Shown here piece after piece: positions 17,130 through 26,097 of a stretch of 64,000 nt of DNA; the first letter of the stretch is position 1, and each line of letters opens with the position of its first letter. The stretch comes from UBA9214 sp964443845. GTDB taxonomy: Bacteria > Pseudomonadota > Gammaproteobacteria > UBA9214. A program made the translations under genes and the position numbers. Location: the NCBI GenBank assembly GCA_964443845.1, contig CAYUFA010000003.1, forward strand, positions 1 to 64,000, read 5' to 3'. The notes under the pieces were generated by a model that was not told the DNA's origin, searched no databases, and saw only the letters and a program-made list of their open reading frames with translations.

Positions 17130-17972
17130 CTAGCGGAAGGTGTCGCAATCTGCCAGTTTGCCGCTCTCGATACCACGCCGGAACCAGGCGACACGCTGTG
17201 CGGAAGTGCCATGCGTGAAGGATTCCGGAACGGCGTAGCCCCGGGCCTGTTTCTGCAGGGTGTCGTCCCCGATGGCACTGGCTGCGTGCAGCGCCGCCTC
17301 GATATCCCCGTCCTCGAGAATCTGGCGGCTGCGGTTGGCCTGGTTGCCCCAGACGCCGGCGTAGCAGTCGGCCTGCAGTTCCAGCTTGACCGACAGGGCA
17401 TTGGCCGCGGCCTTGTCCTGCCCCTGTTGTGCGGCGCGCACCCGGTCACTGGTACCGAGCAGGTTCTGCACGTGGTGACCCACCTCGTGGGCGATGACAT
17501 AGGCCCGGGCAAAATCTCCCGCCGCCCCGAATCGCTGTTGCAGTTCGTGGAAGAAATCGAGATCCAGATAGACCTTGCGGTCTGAAGGACAGTAGAACGG
17601 CCCCATGGCGGCACTGGCGGAACCGCATGCGGACTGGACCGCGCCGCGAAACAGGACCAGCCCCGGCTCCTCGTATTCGCGGCCGGCCTGCCGGAAGATC
17701 GCGTGCCAGGTATCCTCGGTATCGGCCAGCACGACCGCGACGAAATCCTTCTGCTCCTGCTCCTCGGCCGTCGGCTGGTACGGGGTCGTCGATTCCGTGG
17801 GTGCCAGCCCCCCGGCCAGTTGCAGCAGGACGGACGGATCGACCCCGAAGAAGTATCCCAGGGCCAGCGCGATGACGATGGTGCCGATCCCGCCCTTGAA
17901 GGCGCCGGCGCGCAGGGACCGGCCACGCCGGTCCTCGATGTTGCTGCTCCTGCGGCCGTCTCTCCAGCGCAT
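17130..17972 (-). CDS. ypfJ: Neutral zinc metallopeptidase, YpfJ family
   Basis: A membrane-anchored protein with a zinc-peptidase motif. The charged N-terminus MRWRDGRRSSNIEDRRG is typical of the family and is followed by one hydrophobic helix (GTIVIALALGYFFGV). The HEVGHHVQ motif (zinc ligands and catalytic Glu) sits mid-protein, with a downstream ELQADCYAGVW segment giving the third ligand. I chose the ATG at 17972, which has an excellent ribosome site (gggaggaa), over a longer frame. It is divergent from the gene at 18070; a TATAAT on this strand (18007-18002) may be its -10 box. Cellular role unknown. Confidence 0.93.
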   Translation of the reverse strand: MRWRDGRRSSNIEDRRGRSLRAGAFKGGIGTIVIALALGYFFGVDPSVLLQLAGGLAPTESTTPYQPTAEEQEQKDFVAVVLADTEDTWHAIFRQAGREYEEPGLVLFRGAVQSACGSASAAMGPFYCPSDRKVYLDLDFFHELQQRFGAAGDFARAYVIAHEVGHHVQNLLGTSDRVRAAQQGQDKAAANALSVKLELQADCYAGVWGNQANRSRQILEDGDIEAALHAASAIGDDTLQKQARGYAVPESFTHGTSAQRVAWFRRGIESGKLADCDTFR

Positions 17973-18069
17973 GCCCGTTCCTCCCGCTGCCGATCGCATG
18001 GATTATAGGGGATTCCCGCGCCATGCAGCAGGCGTTGTGCCGGACCGTGAATTTCGCGACTATGGGCCC

Positions 18070-18765
18070 ATGGAGACGACACCCGACACCCCGCCAGCGC
18101 CCCCACCGGCCGTACAGCCACAACGCAACGGCTGGCAGACCGCGTTCCTGGTACTGGTCGCGATCCTGGTCACCGTGGCCGTGTGCTACTGGGTGTTCAC
18201 CCGCTACCTGTTCCCGTCCGAGTTCCGTCCGGTACACCTGTCGCAGCAGGAAGAACAGGTGCTGGACGCGAAGCTGCAGCGCCTCGATGCCCTGCAAACG
18301 CGCGGCACGCAGGCCGGCAGCGCAACGGCGGGGCCGGAAGTCCTCGAGCCCGAACCCTACAGCGAGGCCGGCGCGGACCGCAGCATCACGCTGAGCGAGC
18401 GCGAGGTGAATGCGCTGCTGGCCAAAAACACCGATCTGGCCCGCAAGCTCGCCATCGACCTGTCGGAAGGACTGATCAGCGCGAAACTGCTGGTCCATGT
18501 CGACCCGGATTTCCCGATCCTGGGCGGCCAGGTCATCAAGGTGCGCGCAGGTGTGGAAACGGCCTACCGCAACGGCAAGCCGATCGTCATCCTCAAGGGC
18601 GTCAGCATCATGGGCGTACCGGTACCCAACGCCTGGCTCGGCAATCTCAAGAACATCGATCTGGTGCAGGAGTACGGCAATGCCGGCTTCTGGAAGGCGT
18701 TTGCCGACGGCGTCGACAACATCGAGGTCGAGGACGGCAGGATCCGCCTGGTGCTGAAGGAATAG
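18070..18765 (+). CDS. Membrane-anchored protein of unknown function
   Basis: Not recognised. The 231-residue protein has a Pro-rich cytoplasmic N-terminus (TPPAPPPAVQPQ), one membrane helix (about residues 24-46, TAFLVLVAILVTVAVCYWVF) and a soluble, probably periplasmic, domain. In that domain SEREVNALLAKNTDLARKL and the beta-rich stretch up to the C-terminus look like a small lipid-binding-type or LEA-like fold. I chose the ATG at 18070, since codons before it are the antisense of the divergent ypfJ gene. The preceding sequence offers no strong ribosome site. Confidence 0.8.
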   Translation: METTPDTPPAPPPAVQPQRNGWQTAFLVLVAILVTVAVCYWVFTRYLFPSEFRPVHLSQQEEQVLDAKLQRLDALQTRGTQAGSATAGPEVLEPEPYSEAGADRSITLSEREVNALLAKNTDLARKLAIDLSEGLISAKLLVHVDPDFPILGGQVIKVRAGVETAYRNGKPIVILKGVSIMGVPVPNAWLGNLKNIDLVQEYGNAGFWKAFADGVDNIEVEDGRIRLVLKE

Positions 18766-19147
18766 TACGGCCCTGCACGTTCGCGACAGGCCGGAAGTTT
18801 GCAGCCCGGTCAAATCCCGTCGCACCCGCGATGCAGGAATCTCCGCACCCATTGGATCCAGCTGTCTGGATCCGGTCCTGAGGCGGCATTTCCTGCGCAA
18901 TCGGGAAAGCCCCTGTTGAAGGCATGACAGGCCAGGCGAAAGAATCACCCAGGAACTGGAACTATCCGTTCATTTTTTTGGTAAGCAATACCCTCGCAGC
19001 ACCGGGGACAACACGCCGGATGAGGCGCTGAGAGCGCTTTCCAGGGAATTAGATCAAGTTTAATCCAGACCTGTCAAAGAAGGTCTGCCCCGAACAGGGG
19101 CCGTGGTTGCGTGACACACACCCGTATGCTCAATAAAAGCAAAAGTC
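18766..19147. other. Gene-free stretch upstream of the sulfur-globule-like gene
   Basis: No coding frame is convincing. It contains a hairpin GGATCCAG-CTGT-CTGGATCC (18854-18873, no T-run), possibly the 3' end of the preceding transcript. Two consecutive hairpins follow, CAGACCT/AGGTCTG (19066-19087) and GCCCC/GGGGC (19087-19101), just before the promoter at 19148. Confidence 0.5.
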
Positions 19148-19176
19148 TTGACACCATGGGAACAATGTCATACTAA
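19148..19176 (+). promoter_or_regulatory. Sigma-70-type promoter of the sulfur-globule-like gene
   Basis: A perfect -35 box TTGACA (19148-19153), a 17-base spacer and a -10 box TACTAA (19171-19176). The predicted start of transcription near 19183 leaves an untranslated leader of about 130 bases that begins with the tandem repeats at 19182-19234. Confidence 0.7.
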
Positions 19177-19181
19177 AGTTA

Positions 19182-19234
19182 TTCGGGGGTTTTCTATCCA
19201 TTCCCGATTTCGGGGGTATTCTATCCATTCCCGA
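19182..19234 (+). repeat. Two tandem 26-base direct repeats in the leader
   Basis: TTCGGGGG, then TTTTCTATCC or TATTCTATCC, then ATTCCCGA occurs at 19182-19207 and again at 19209-19234 with one mismatch. Between the copies the sequence CCCGA-TT-TCGGG (19203-19214) forms a small inverted repeat. Position at the start of the predicted transcript suggests a protein-binding site or an RNA element; function unknown. Confidence 0.7.
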
Positions 19235-19311
19235 GTGCGGCACACCTGATAGGCAGGAGTGCTGTCAACTTTGCACAATCATTGAAAATAAGGATGACGA
19301 GGAAATTCATT

Positions 19312-19716
19312 ATGAAAAAGCTGAACAAGGTGTTGTGTGCCGCTGCGATATCCAGTATCGCCGCCATTCCGTTCGCATCAGCCCAGGCCTGGTGGGGCGG
19401 TGGCCCCTGGGGCGGCGGTGGCCCCTGGAACAATGGCTGGGGTAACAATGGCTGGGGTGACGGCTGGGGTGATGGCTCCGGTGATTTCGACTTCAGCATG
19501 AGCGGTGGCGGTCACGGCAGTGGCTATGGTCGTGGCTATGGCCGGGGTTATGGGTACGGTTACGACGGCCCCTACGGCTATGGTGGCCCCTACGGCGGCT
19601 GGGGTGGCCCCTACGGCGGCTACGGCGGCTATCCGGGTGCGTGGGGTGGCGGCCCGTATGGCTACGGTGCTCCGGCAGCTCCGGCAGCTCCGGCGGCCCC
19701 TGCTGAAAGCAAGTAA
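19312..19716 (+). CDS. Sulfur-globule-type secreted Gly/Tyr/Trp-rich protein
   Basis: A Sec signal peptide (MKKLNKVLCAAAISSIAAIPFASA) is followed by a mature part built of Gly, Tyr, Trp and Pro: AWWGGGPWGG and NNGWG repeats, then GYGRGYGRG and YGGPYGGWGGPYGG repeats, ending in Ala-Pro repeats and ESK. This composition and the AWWGGGPWG start match the small sulfur-globule envelope proteins (Sgp) of purple sulfur bacteria, which coat periplasmic sulfur. The ATG at 19312 has a GAGGAA ribosome site. It is a single-gene unit with its own promoter and terminator. A different Gly-rich structural protein remains possible. Confidence 0.72.
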   Translation: MKKLNKVLCAAAISSIAAIPFASAQAWWGGGPWGGGGPWNNGWGNNGWGDGWGDGSGDFDFSMSGGGHGSGYGRGYGRGYGYGYDGPYGYGGPYGGWGGPYGGYGGYPGAWGGGPYGYGAPAAPAAPAAPAESK

Positions 19717-19763
19717 CACGCGACCGCAGGCAGAACAGCCTGCAGTACCGCAAGCAGACCAGG

Positions 19764-19799
19764 CGAGTCGGCACGTAGTGGTGCCGACTCGTTTTTTTT
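19764..19799 (+). terminator. Strong rho-independent terminator
   Basis: An 11-base perfect stem CGAGTCGGCAC (19764-19774) / GTGCCGACTCG (19781-19791) with a 6-base loop is followed by eight T. It ends the sulfur-globule-like transcript. Confidence 0.93.
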
Positions 19800-19857
19800 C
19801 CGCATGCGATACGGTCGGCCCGCGACTACACGGCTGCGGGTACGTTTGAGGCAATGG

Positions 19858-20430
19858 CTAGCAACCCCTGCGCACAACGGCAATACCCCCCAGTGAACCG
19901 CCGAGGAATAATAGTGACGTACCCGGCAAAGGAACAACTTGCGCTGCAATCCGGAAGGTATGGTTTGGCGACCTGTGCAAGCCAAGGTAATCAACCCCTG
20001 TGAGACTGAGCAACTGCCCGTCAAATGTCCCGCCAAAAGAATCGGACGCGCCCGCACTCAGGCATGTGCCACCAGGCGTGCCCGGCCAGCCACAGTAATT
20101 CGCATCTCCCCGAATATTTCCACCTGCCAGCTCAGCATAATACGCTGGAAACGATAGCGCTGTATCCGGGAGGGGATCGGTGGTAACCGAAACATCCACC
20201 AACCTCATATTTCCAGATCCGTCAGGAAAGTAGATACCATCGGCGACCGTCCCGGCTGAGGCATCGAGTACAACCATTTTGAACAGACCGGAAATACCAT
20301 ACCTGCTCGCGTCGCTGTAAGAGAGCGAACTGGAAGCGGCGTCAATTCGCAACATGTACGTGGTAGAGGCGATGACGGGAAAACTGGACAGCAGGCCAAA
20401 CGCAAAAGATGCAATGAGGTAATTTTTCAT
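19858..20430 (-). CDS. Secreted protein with PEP-CTERM-like sorting signal
   Basis: A 190-residue exported protein. It has a signal peptide (MKNYLIASFAFGLLSSFPVIAS), a beta-rich Ser/Gly/Thr/Asp-rich middle and a C-terminal tripartite tail: VPLP, a hydrophobic stretch (GTSLLFLGGSLGGIAVV) and Arg-Arg-Gly-Cys. This is the layout of exosortase (PEP-CTERM/VPxxP) targets, which are linked to exopolysaccharide. No exosortase gene lies in the window. I chose the ATG at 20430 because it starts the signal peptide; the frame opens at 20490. The local sequence is less GC-rich than the surrounding genes. Function unknown. Confidence 0.72.
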   Translation of the reverse strand: MKNYLIASFAFGLLSSFPVIASTTYMLRIDAASSSLSYSDASRYGISGLFKMVVLDASAGTVADGIYFPDGSGNMRLVDVSVTTDPLPDTALSFPAYYAELAGGNIRGDANYCGWPGTPGGTCLSAGASDSFGGTFDGQLLSLTGVDYLGLHRSPNHTFRIAAQVVPLPGTSLLFLGGSLGGIAVVRRGC

Positions 20431-20589
20431 GCGAACATCCCGGGAAATTGATTGTCCGGAGCCGTCAGCATTTTTGCATCTTGTTGTCATCGCGCCACCC
20501 GACCCGGTATTTGTAGTGGTTGCTGACGCTGGACCCCTGCCATCCCCGGAGGAGTGAAATCTACGGTGGCGATCGGCAGGAGTGATTTG

Positions 20590-21036
20590 TCATATGGCGC
20601 AGTCCGCATCTGTAAACACCGCCTGCTTAAGCTCATTGAGCGCTGGCCTTGATGCGCTGCCCTGTTCTTCCCAAATAGTCTTTCGCTGATTTCGCCAATT
20701 CCAGGGTCTTTCACCGACGTACCGGAATTTTCACCTTCAGAAAAGGTGATGGTTGCACACAACCCTTCAAGCGAGACCGCATTCGGCATTTCCAGGCCTG
20801 GGGGTAATGAGCGAACACTGAATATTTTTGACAGAAGAACTTTTCGTGTTTCTTCCTTATCGATATATCTACTGGTGGATTCGTGCACATATAGTCAACC
20901 CCTTCATCAAGGGGCCTCAGGCCCCAAAGCACAATATCCCTGAGGGTAGTGTTGTCGTCTGCCCTGGAACACCCGGACAGCACGAAAACAATAGAAAGCA
21001 GCAGATATACGATCTGCCCCCTTCCCCTCGAGCCAT
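20590..21036 (-). pseudogene. Lipoprotein-like gene broken by apparent frameshifts
   Basis: A lipoprotein signal (YLLLSIVFVLSGCSRADD, lipobox LSGC) is read in one frame and continues to about 20850 (GLRPLDEGVDYMCTN). The coding-like sequence then continues in a second frame (DKEETRKVLLSKIFSVRSLPPG to GEISERLFG). It ends in a third frame (EEQGSASRPALNELKQAV, stop 20590-20592). An ATG at 21034-21036 would need yet another shift inside a G-run to join the signal. All three shifts are in the same direction, as if one base were lost each time. The gene may be decayed or the assembly may have indel errors. No function recognised. Confidence 0.55.
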
Positions 21037-21279
21037 ATATTCAGTGTAACAGGCGGAATCCGCGCTATTGGCAATAGTAGAGGCGCGGCCTATCGGGCGA
21101 GGAGTGGTAAAGGACGAGGATTGTGCATATTCCGGTCATCGAGACTGAAATGCCGGACTTCGCGTCAGGGTTGACGGTAGCCATGTGCGGATACATAGGT
21201 ACCAGGACCTGTCTCATGATTCCAGCAGAGGAGTCGCGAATCCGAAGCCGTTGTTGTGCAGCTTCCGGCCGTTGCATGA

Positions 21280-21687
21280 TCAGCGCTCCTCCAGCACGCT
21301 CACCACCACGCGCCGGTCGCCGCGCGGTCCGTCGAACTCGCAGAAGAAAATGTTTTGCCAGGTGGACAGTCCGAGCTTGCCGTCGATCAGCGGCACGGTC
21401 TCTGAGGGACCGACCAGGCCGGACTTGAGGTGTGCATCGCCGTTGCCGTCCTGCGCATCGTGCAACCAGACACCGCAGGGGATGAGCTTGCGCAGCAGGT
21501 TGACGACGTCGGTCTGCACACTGTCGTCCCAGTTTTCCTGGATCATGATGGCCGCGGTCGCACCCTGGGCATAGACACTGACCAGACCGTTCTGCACACC
21601 GCTCCCGCGCACCACAGCGCGCACCCGGTCGGTGATATCGACCAGCACTTCGCGCTGCGTGGTTTCCAGCGTGATGGTCTCCTGCAT
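21280..21687 (-). CDS. yjbQ: YjbQ/UPF0047 family protein
   Basis: A 135-residue protein of the YjbQ family, reported to have weak thiamine-phosphate synthase activity. The conserved segment VSVYAQGATAAIMIQEN, the HDAQDGNGDAHLKSGLVG active-site region and the GLSTWQNIFFCEFDGPR tail are all present. I chose the ATG at 21687 because MQETITLETTQREVLVDIT matches the usual N-terminus and a GGGGGAG ribosome site lies 4-10 bases upstream. It is divergent from the SoxB-like gene. Confidence 0.93.
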   Translation of the reverse strand: MQETITLETTQREVLVDITDRVRAVVRGSGVQNGLVSVYAQGATAAIMIQENWDDSVQTDVVNLLRKLIPCGVWLHDAQDGNGDAHLKSGLVGPSETVPLIDGKLGLSTWQNIFFCEFDGPRGDRRVVVSVLEER

Positions 21688-21854
21688 GAACTCCCCCCTC
21701 CGGCGCGCGCGGCGGGGCATTCGGGCTTTCTCCTCAGCGCAGTTAAGGAGTTTCCCTATTCCGTCGCCCGCACCGCTGCGCTTAGTCTGTATGGCACACG
21801 AACAGTATAAAAAATATTTTCGTCATAACAATGGCATTCCTGAGGAGCTCAACG

Positions 21855-24107
21855 ATGATACGCATGAAACAGTCCTGCGCTGTTCGCAAGACGCTGCTGG
21901 CCGCGACCCTGGCAACGGGGACGCTCGGGACCCAGGCGTTCGCCGACAGTCACATCACACTGGTGGAAATGGGAGACCTGCACGGCACCCTGGTATCGCA
22001 CGCAGCGGTGCTGAAACGTCCGGATGGCAGCGAGTACCAGGTCGAACAGTCCGGCGGCCTGGCGCGCCTGAAGTCCCTTGCCGACAGCATCCGCGCGGAA
22101 AACCCGAACACCCTGGTGCTTTCCGTCGGCGACATCACCCACGGCAGCGCCGAGGGCATGTTCACGGTCGGCGATGCCATGATGGTGGCGATCAATGCCC
22201 TGGGCATCGACGTGTTCACCCCGGGCAACTGGGATTACGGCTACGGCCCCGCGGTGTTCCGCGGTCATTTCGGCCAGTACGGACCTTTCCCTGCCGTGCC
22301 GGCCAATATCGCGGTGATGTCGAGCCAGGTCAGATGTGCCGACGTCCCGGTAATTGCCGGCCTTACCGACGCGGCCAGCGGCTACGGCTGCACGGAGCGC
22401 AGTGCGAATCCCGGCATTCCCGACAGCGGTGTGATCAAGGCGAACTTCCCGGTCGTGTCCGCGAACACCTACAACGACGCGCCCGTGCCCAACCACTCCC
22501 GCATGATGGACCCCTACAGGATGTTCACCGTCGACGGCGTGAAGATTGCCGTGATCGGTCTGTCCGCGGCAATCGTGCCGCAGCAGGCGGACGTTTTCAA
22601 CATCGGCCTGCGCTTCACCCAGGGGGTGCAGGAACTGCCCGGCATATTGAATCAGGTCAAGAATGTCGAGGGCGCGGACATCGTGGTGGTACAGTCCGAA
22701 CTCGGCCTGTCGCAGAACCTGTACCTGGCCCAGCACTTCAGGGACATCGACGTGATGTACTCGGCCCACACCCACGAGGTCACCCTGGGCGCCCTGCTGG
22801 CACGACGCAACCAGGTGGTGCGCACTACCCCCGGCCAGCGGCTGCGTCTGAAAGAGCGTCTCATGCTGCTCGCGGGCGGTGCCATCGTCGTGGAAACCAA
22901 CCGCGACATGTATGTCGGCCGTCTCGACCTGACCGTGGACCACGGCCGCGTGGTGAATTTTCAGTGGGAGGCCATACCGACGACGGGTCCGGAAGACCCG
23001 AAGATGAAACAACTGGTGGACTGGGTTGAAGACCCGTTCCTTGCCGGCGGCAGCGTGCCTGTCCAGCGCCATACCTTCATGCCGGGCGGCTACTGTACAG
23101 ACCCGGCAGCCGCGCCCGATCCGGCAGCCGGTGGCGCCCCCAGCATCCCGGACAACTGTGGCGATACCACGAAACACGGTCTGCAGCTCACCGAGAGCCT
23201 GGACACCGTGGTCGGTCACACCGACACCCTGTTGCTCAGACATCACGTGCTGGAAGACACCCTGAACAACTTCATCGCCGATGCGATCCGCAGCGTGACC
23301 GACGACGTGGTGGCAAGCGCCGGGGTCAACGGCTGGACCGGCGTCGATCTCTCCATGGCCAACGGCTTCCGCTTCGGTAACGCCGTACTCCCGGACCACG
23401 ACATCACCCTGCGGGATCTGTACACCTGGTTCCCGATTTCACCGGCTGTCAACGTGGCGGACTTTTCGGGGCAATCGATCCAGAAGAGCCTCGACACCAT
23501 CCTGGGAGCGGTATTCGACCGCAACCCCTTCATGCAGCGCGGCGGCTGGTACCTGGGTCTGGCCAACATGACGCAGACCATCGACCTCAGGAACCGTCCG
23601 TTCAGCAGTTCCGGTGGCCGCATCGTGCAGACGACCATCGGCGGCAAGCCGCTGAATCTGGGCAAGCGCTACGTGTTCGCCTCGTGCTACGGTATGGGCA
23701 ATCCGCTCGATGACGTGTGCCGCACCGGTGGTGGAGCCGACTTCGAGTTCTTCGAACTGGCCGACGGAGATGACTACACCAGTCCGATCACCCTGGTCGA
23801 TCCGAAGCCGCTGAATCTGCCGATCATCATGGGTCCTGTTGTCCACCAGCTGGCCCCCGACACCTACCTGCACCCGGTCGCCGCGATGCGCCGTTACCTG
23901 GACAGCATTGGCGGACTGGTCACCGAGGCACAGTTCGGCGCCAACCATGGCCGCGTGGTGACCGTGGATTCGAGCGTCAGCGGCAATCCTGCAGAAGCGC
24001 TCGACCTGCAGATCAGCCAGCCGGACAACACGCCGGACCCCACCTTTGTACAGCCTCCGTTCGGTGCGGGCCCGACCTTCTTCAGCGGGGTGGCCGGCGA
24101 CCGCTAG
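21855..24107 (+). CDS. Secreted SoxB-like metallophosphoesterase/5'-nucleotidase family protein
   Basis: A signal peptide (VRKTLLAATLATGTLGTQAFA) precedes a calcineurin-like metallophosphoesterase domain and a 5'-nucleotidase C-terminal domain. The motifs GDLHG, GDITHGS, GNWDYGYG and SAHTHE follow the metal-site order of UshA/SoxB. The W in GNW, the C-terminal NGFRFGNAVLPDHDIT and the RNPFMQRGGW segment recall SoxB, the Sox thiosulfohydrolase. One position usually histidine in this superfamily (SHxG) reads SELG here, so the metal site differs. At 750 aa it is longer than SoxB (about 570 aa). The ATG at 21855 has a GAGGAG ribosome site. Substrate uncertain. Confidence 0.7.
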   Translation: MIRMKQSCAVRKTLLAATLATGTLGTQAFADSHITLVEMGDLHGTLVSHAAVLKRPDGSEYQVEQSGGLARLKSLADSIRAENPNTLVLSVGDITHGSAEGMFTVGDAMMVAINALGIDVFTPGNWDYGYGPAVFRGHFGQYGPFPAVPANIAVMSSQVRCADVPVIAGLTDAASGYGCTERSANPGIPDSGVIKANFPVVSANTYNDAPVPNHSRMMDPYRMFTVDGVKIAVIGLSAAIVPQQADVFNIGLRFTQGVQELPGILNQVKNVEGADIVVVQSELGLSQNLYLAQHFRDIDVMYSAHTHEVTLGALLARRNQVVRTTPGQRLRLKERLMLLAGGAIVVETNRDMYVGRLDLTVDHGRVVNFQWEAIPTTGPEDPKMKQLVDWVEDPFLAGGSVPVQRHTFMPGGYCTDPAAAPDPAAGGAPSIPDNCGDTTKHGLQLTESLDTVVGHTDTLLLRHHVLEDTLNNFIADAIRSVTDDVVASAGVNGWTGVDLSMANGFRFGNAVLPDHDITLRDLYTWFPISPAVNVADFSGQSIQKSLDTILGAVFDRNPFMQRGGWYLGLANMTQTIDLRNRPFSSSGGRIVQTTIGGKPLNLGKRYVFASCYGMGNPLDDVCRTGGGADFEFFELADGDDYTSPITLVDPKPLNLPIIMGPVVHQLAPDTYLHPVAAMRRYLDSIGGLVTEAQFGANHGRVVTVDSSVSGNPAEALDLQISQPDNTPDPTFVQPPFGAGPTFFSGVAGDR

Positions 24108-24142
24108 CAGGCGACAGGGGCGGGGACTCTCCTGTTGTGTTG

Positions 24143-24166
24143 GCGGGGGCAGCGTGCTGCCCCCGC
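24143..24166 (+). terminator. Hairpin after the SoxB-like gene
   Basis: A 10-base perfect stem GCGGGGGCAG/CTGCCCCCGC with loop CGTG, 36 bases after the stop codon. It lacks a T-run, so it is a weak or factor-assisted terminator. Confidence 0.5.
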
Positions 24167-24201
24167 TCTGTCAGCGTCGTGCAAGGTGTTTGTGGCCTGC
24201 G

Positions 24202-24229
24202 CGGAGCGCCGGAGGAATCCGGCGCTCCG
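24202..24229. terminator. Strong hairpin between convergent genes
   Basis: A 12-base perfect stem (CGGAGCGCCGGA/TCCGGCGCTCCG) with loop GGAA between the convergent SoxB-like and gloA genes. Neither side has a T-run. It may stop or protect both transcripts. Confidence 0.45.
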
Positions 24230-24365
24230 GTCATGCCCGCGGCCCTCTCCGGCTCCATCCTGCGCCATCCCGGCCCCGGCCTGACCAGCGGTACGTTCCC
24301 CGCCGCCGGCAGCGGGCGTCCCGGGATGCTCCTCTGCTACGGCCTTTACAGCGTGGCTCTGCCGT

Positions 24366-24752
24366 TCACCGCTTGCTGCCCAGCAGCTCGATCGCGTACC
24401 CGTCGGGGTCCTGCACGAACGCGATAACGGTGCTACCGGCATTCATCGGCCCGGCCTCGCGGATCACCTTGCCGCCGCGGCTGCGCAGCGTGTCCACCGC
24501 CTCGTACACATCGTCCACCTCGATGGCGATGTGGCCGTAACCGGTGCCGATGTCGTAGTGGTCGGTGTCCCAGTTGTACGTCAGTTCGATCACCGCCGTG
24601 TCCCGCTCGTCCCCGTAGCCGACAAAAGCGAGTGTGAACTTCCCTGCCGGGTAATCCTTGCGCCGCAACAGACGCATGCCCAGCACGTTCGTATAGAACT
24701 CGATGGAGCGTTCCAGATTCCCGACCCGCAGCATGGTGTGCAGCATGCGCAT
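24366..24752 (-). CDS. gloA: Lactoylglutathione lyase (glyoxalase I)
   Basis: Converts the hemithioacetal of methylglyoxal and glutathione to S-lactoylglutathione in the cytoplasm. The 128-residue protein starts MRMLHTMLRVGNLERSIEFY with the metal-ligand His and has GYGHIAIEVDDV (His) and DPDGYAIELL (Glu), the metal ligands of the short bacterial, nickel-type enzyme. Length matches E. coli GloA (135 aa). It is on the minus strand just downstream of argG and may be read from the same transcript (54 bases apart). Confidence 0.96.
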   Translation of the reverse strand: MRMLHTMLRVGNLERSIEFYTNVLGMRLLRRKDYPAGKFTLAFVGYGDERDTAVIELTYNWDTDHYDIGTGYGHIAIEVDDVYEAVDTLRSRGGKVIREAGPMNAGSTVIAFVQDPDGYAIELLGSKR

Positions 24753-24806
24753 GGATTGACCCTCCTGAAAAGAGCGTTGAATACCTGCCGGGGCCTTTGC
24801 GCAGCC

Positions 24807-26024
<1,218 letters not shown>

Positions 26025-26097
26025 GATTTGATTCCTGACTGTTACTTGCGCGCCTGCGGGGCGCTCCTGCATTCCCGGTGAATGCGCTGTACGCCCG

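Noticed and set aside
21065..21277. A 70-codon minus-strand frame between yjbQ and the broken lipoprotein gene
   Set aside because: No ribosome site, no recognisable pattern, and composition like intergenic sequence. Too weak to call a gene.
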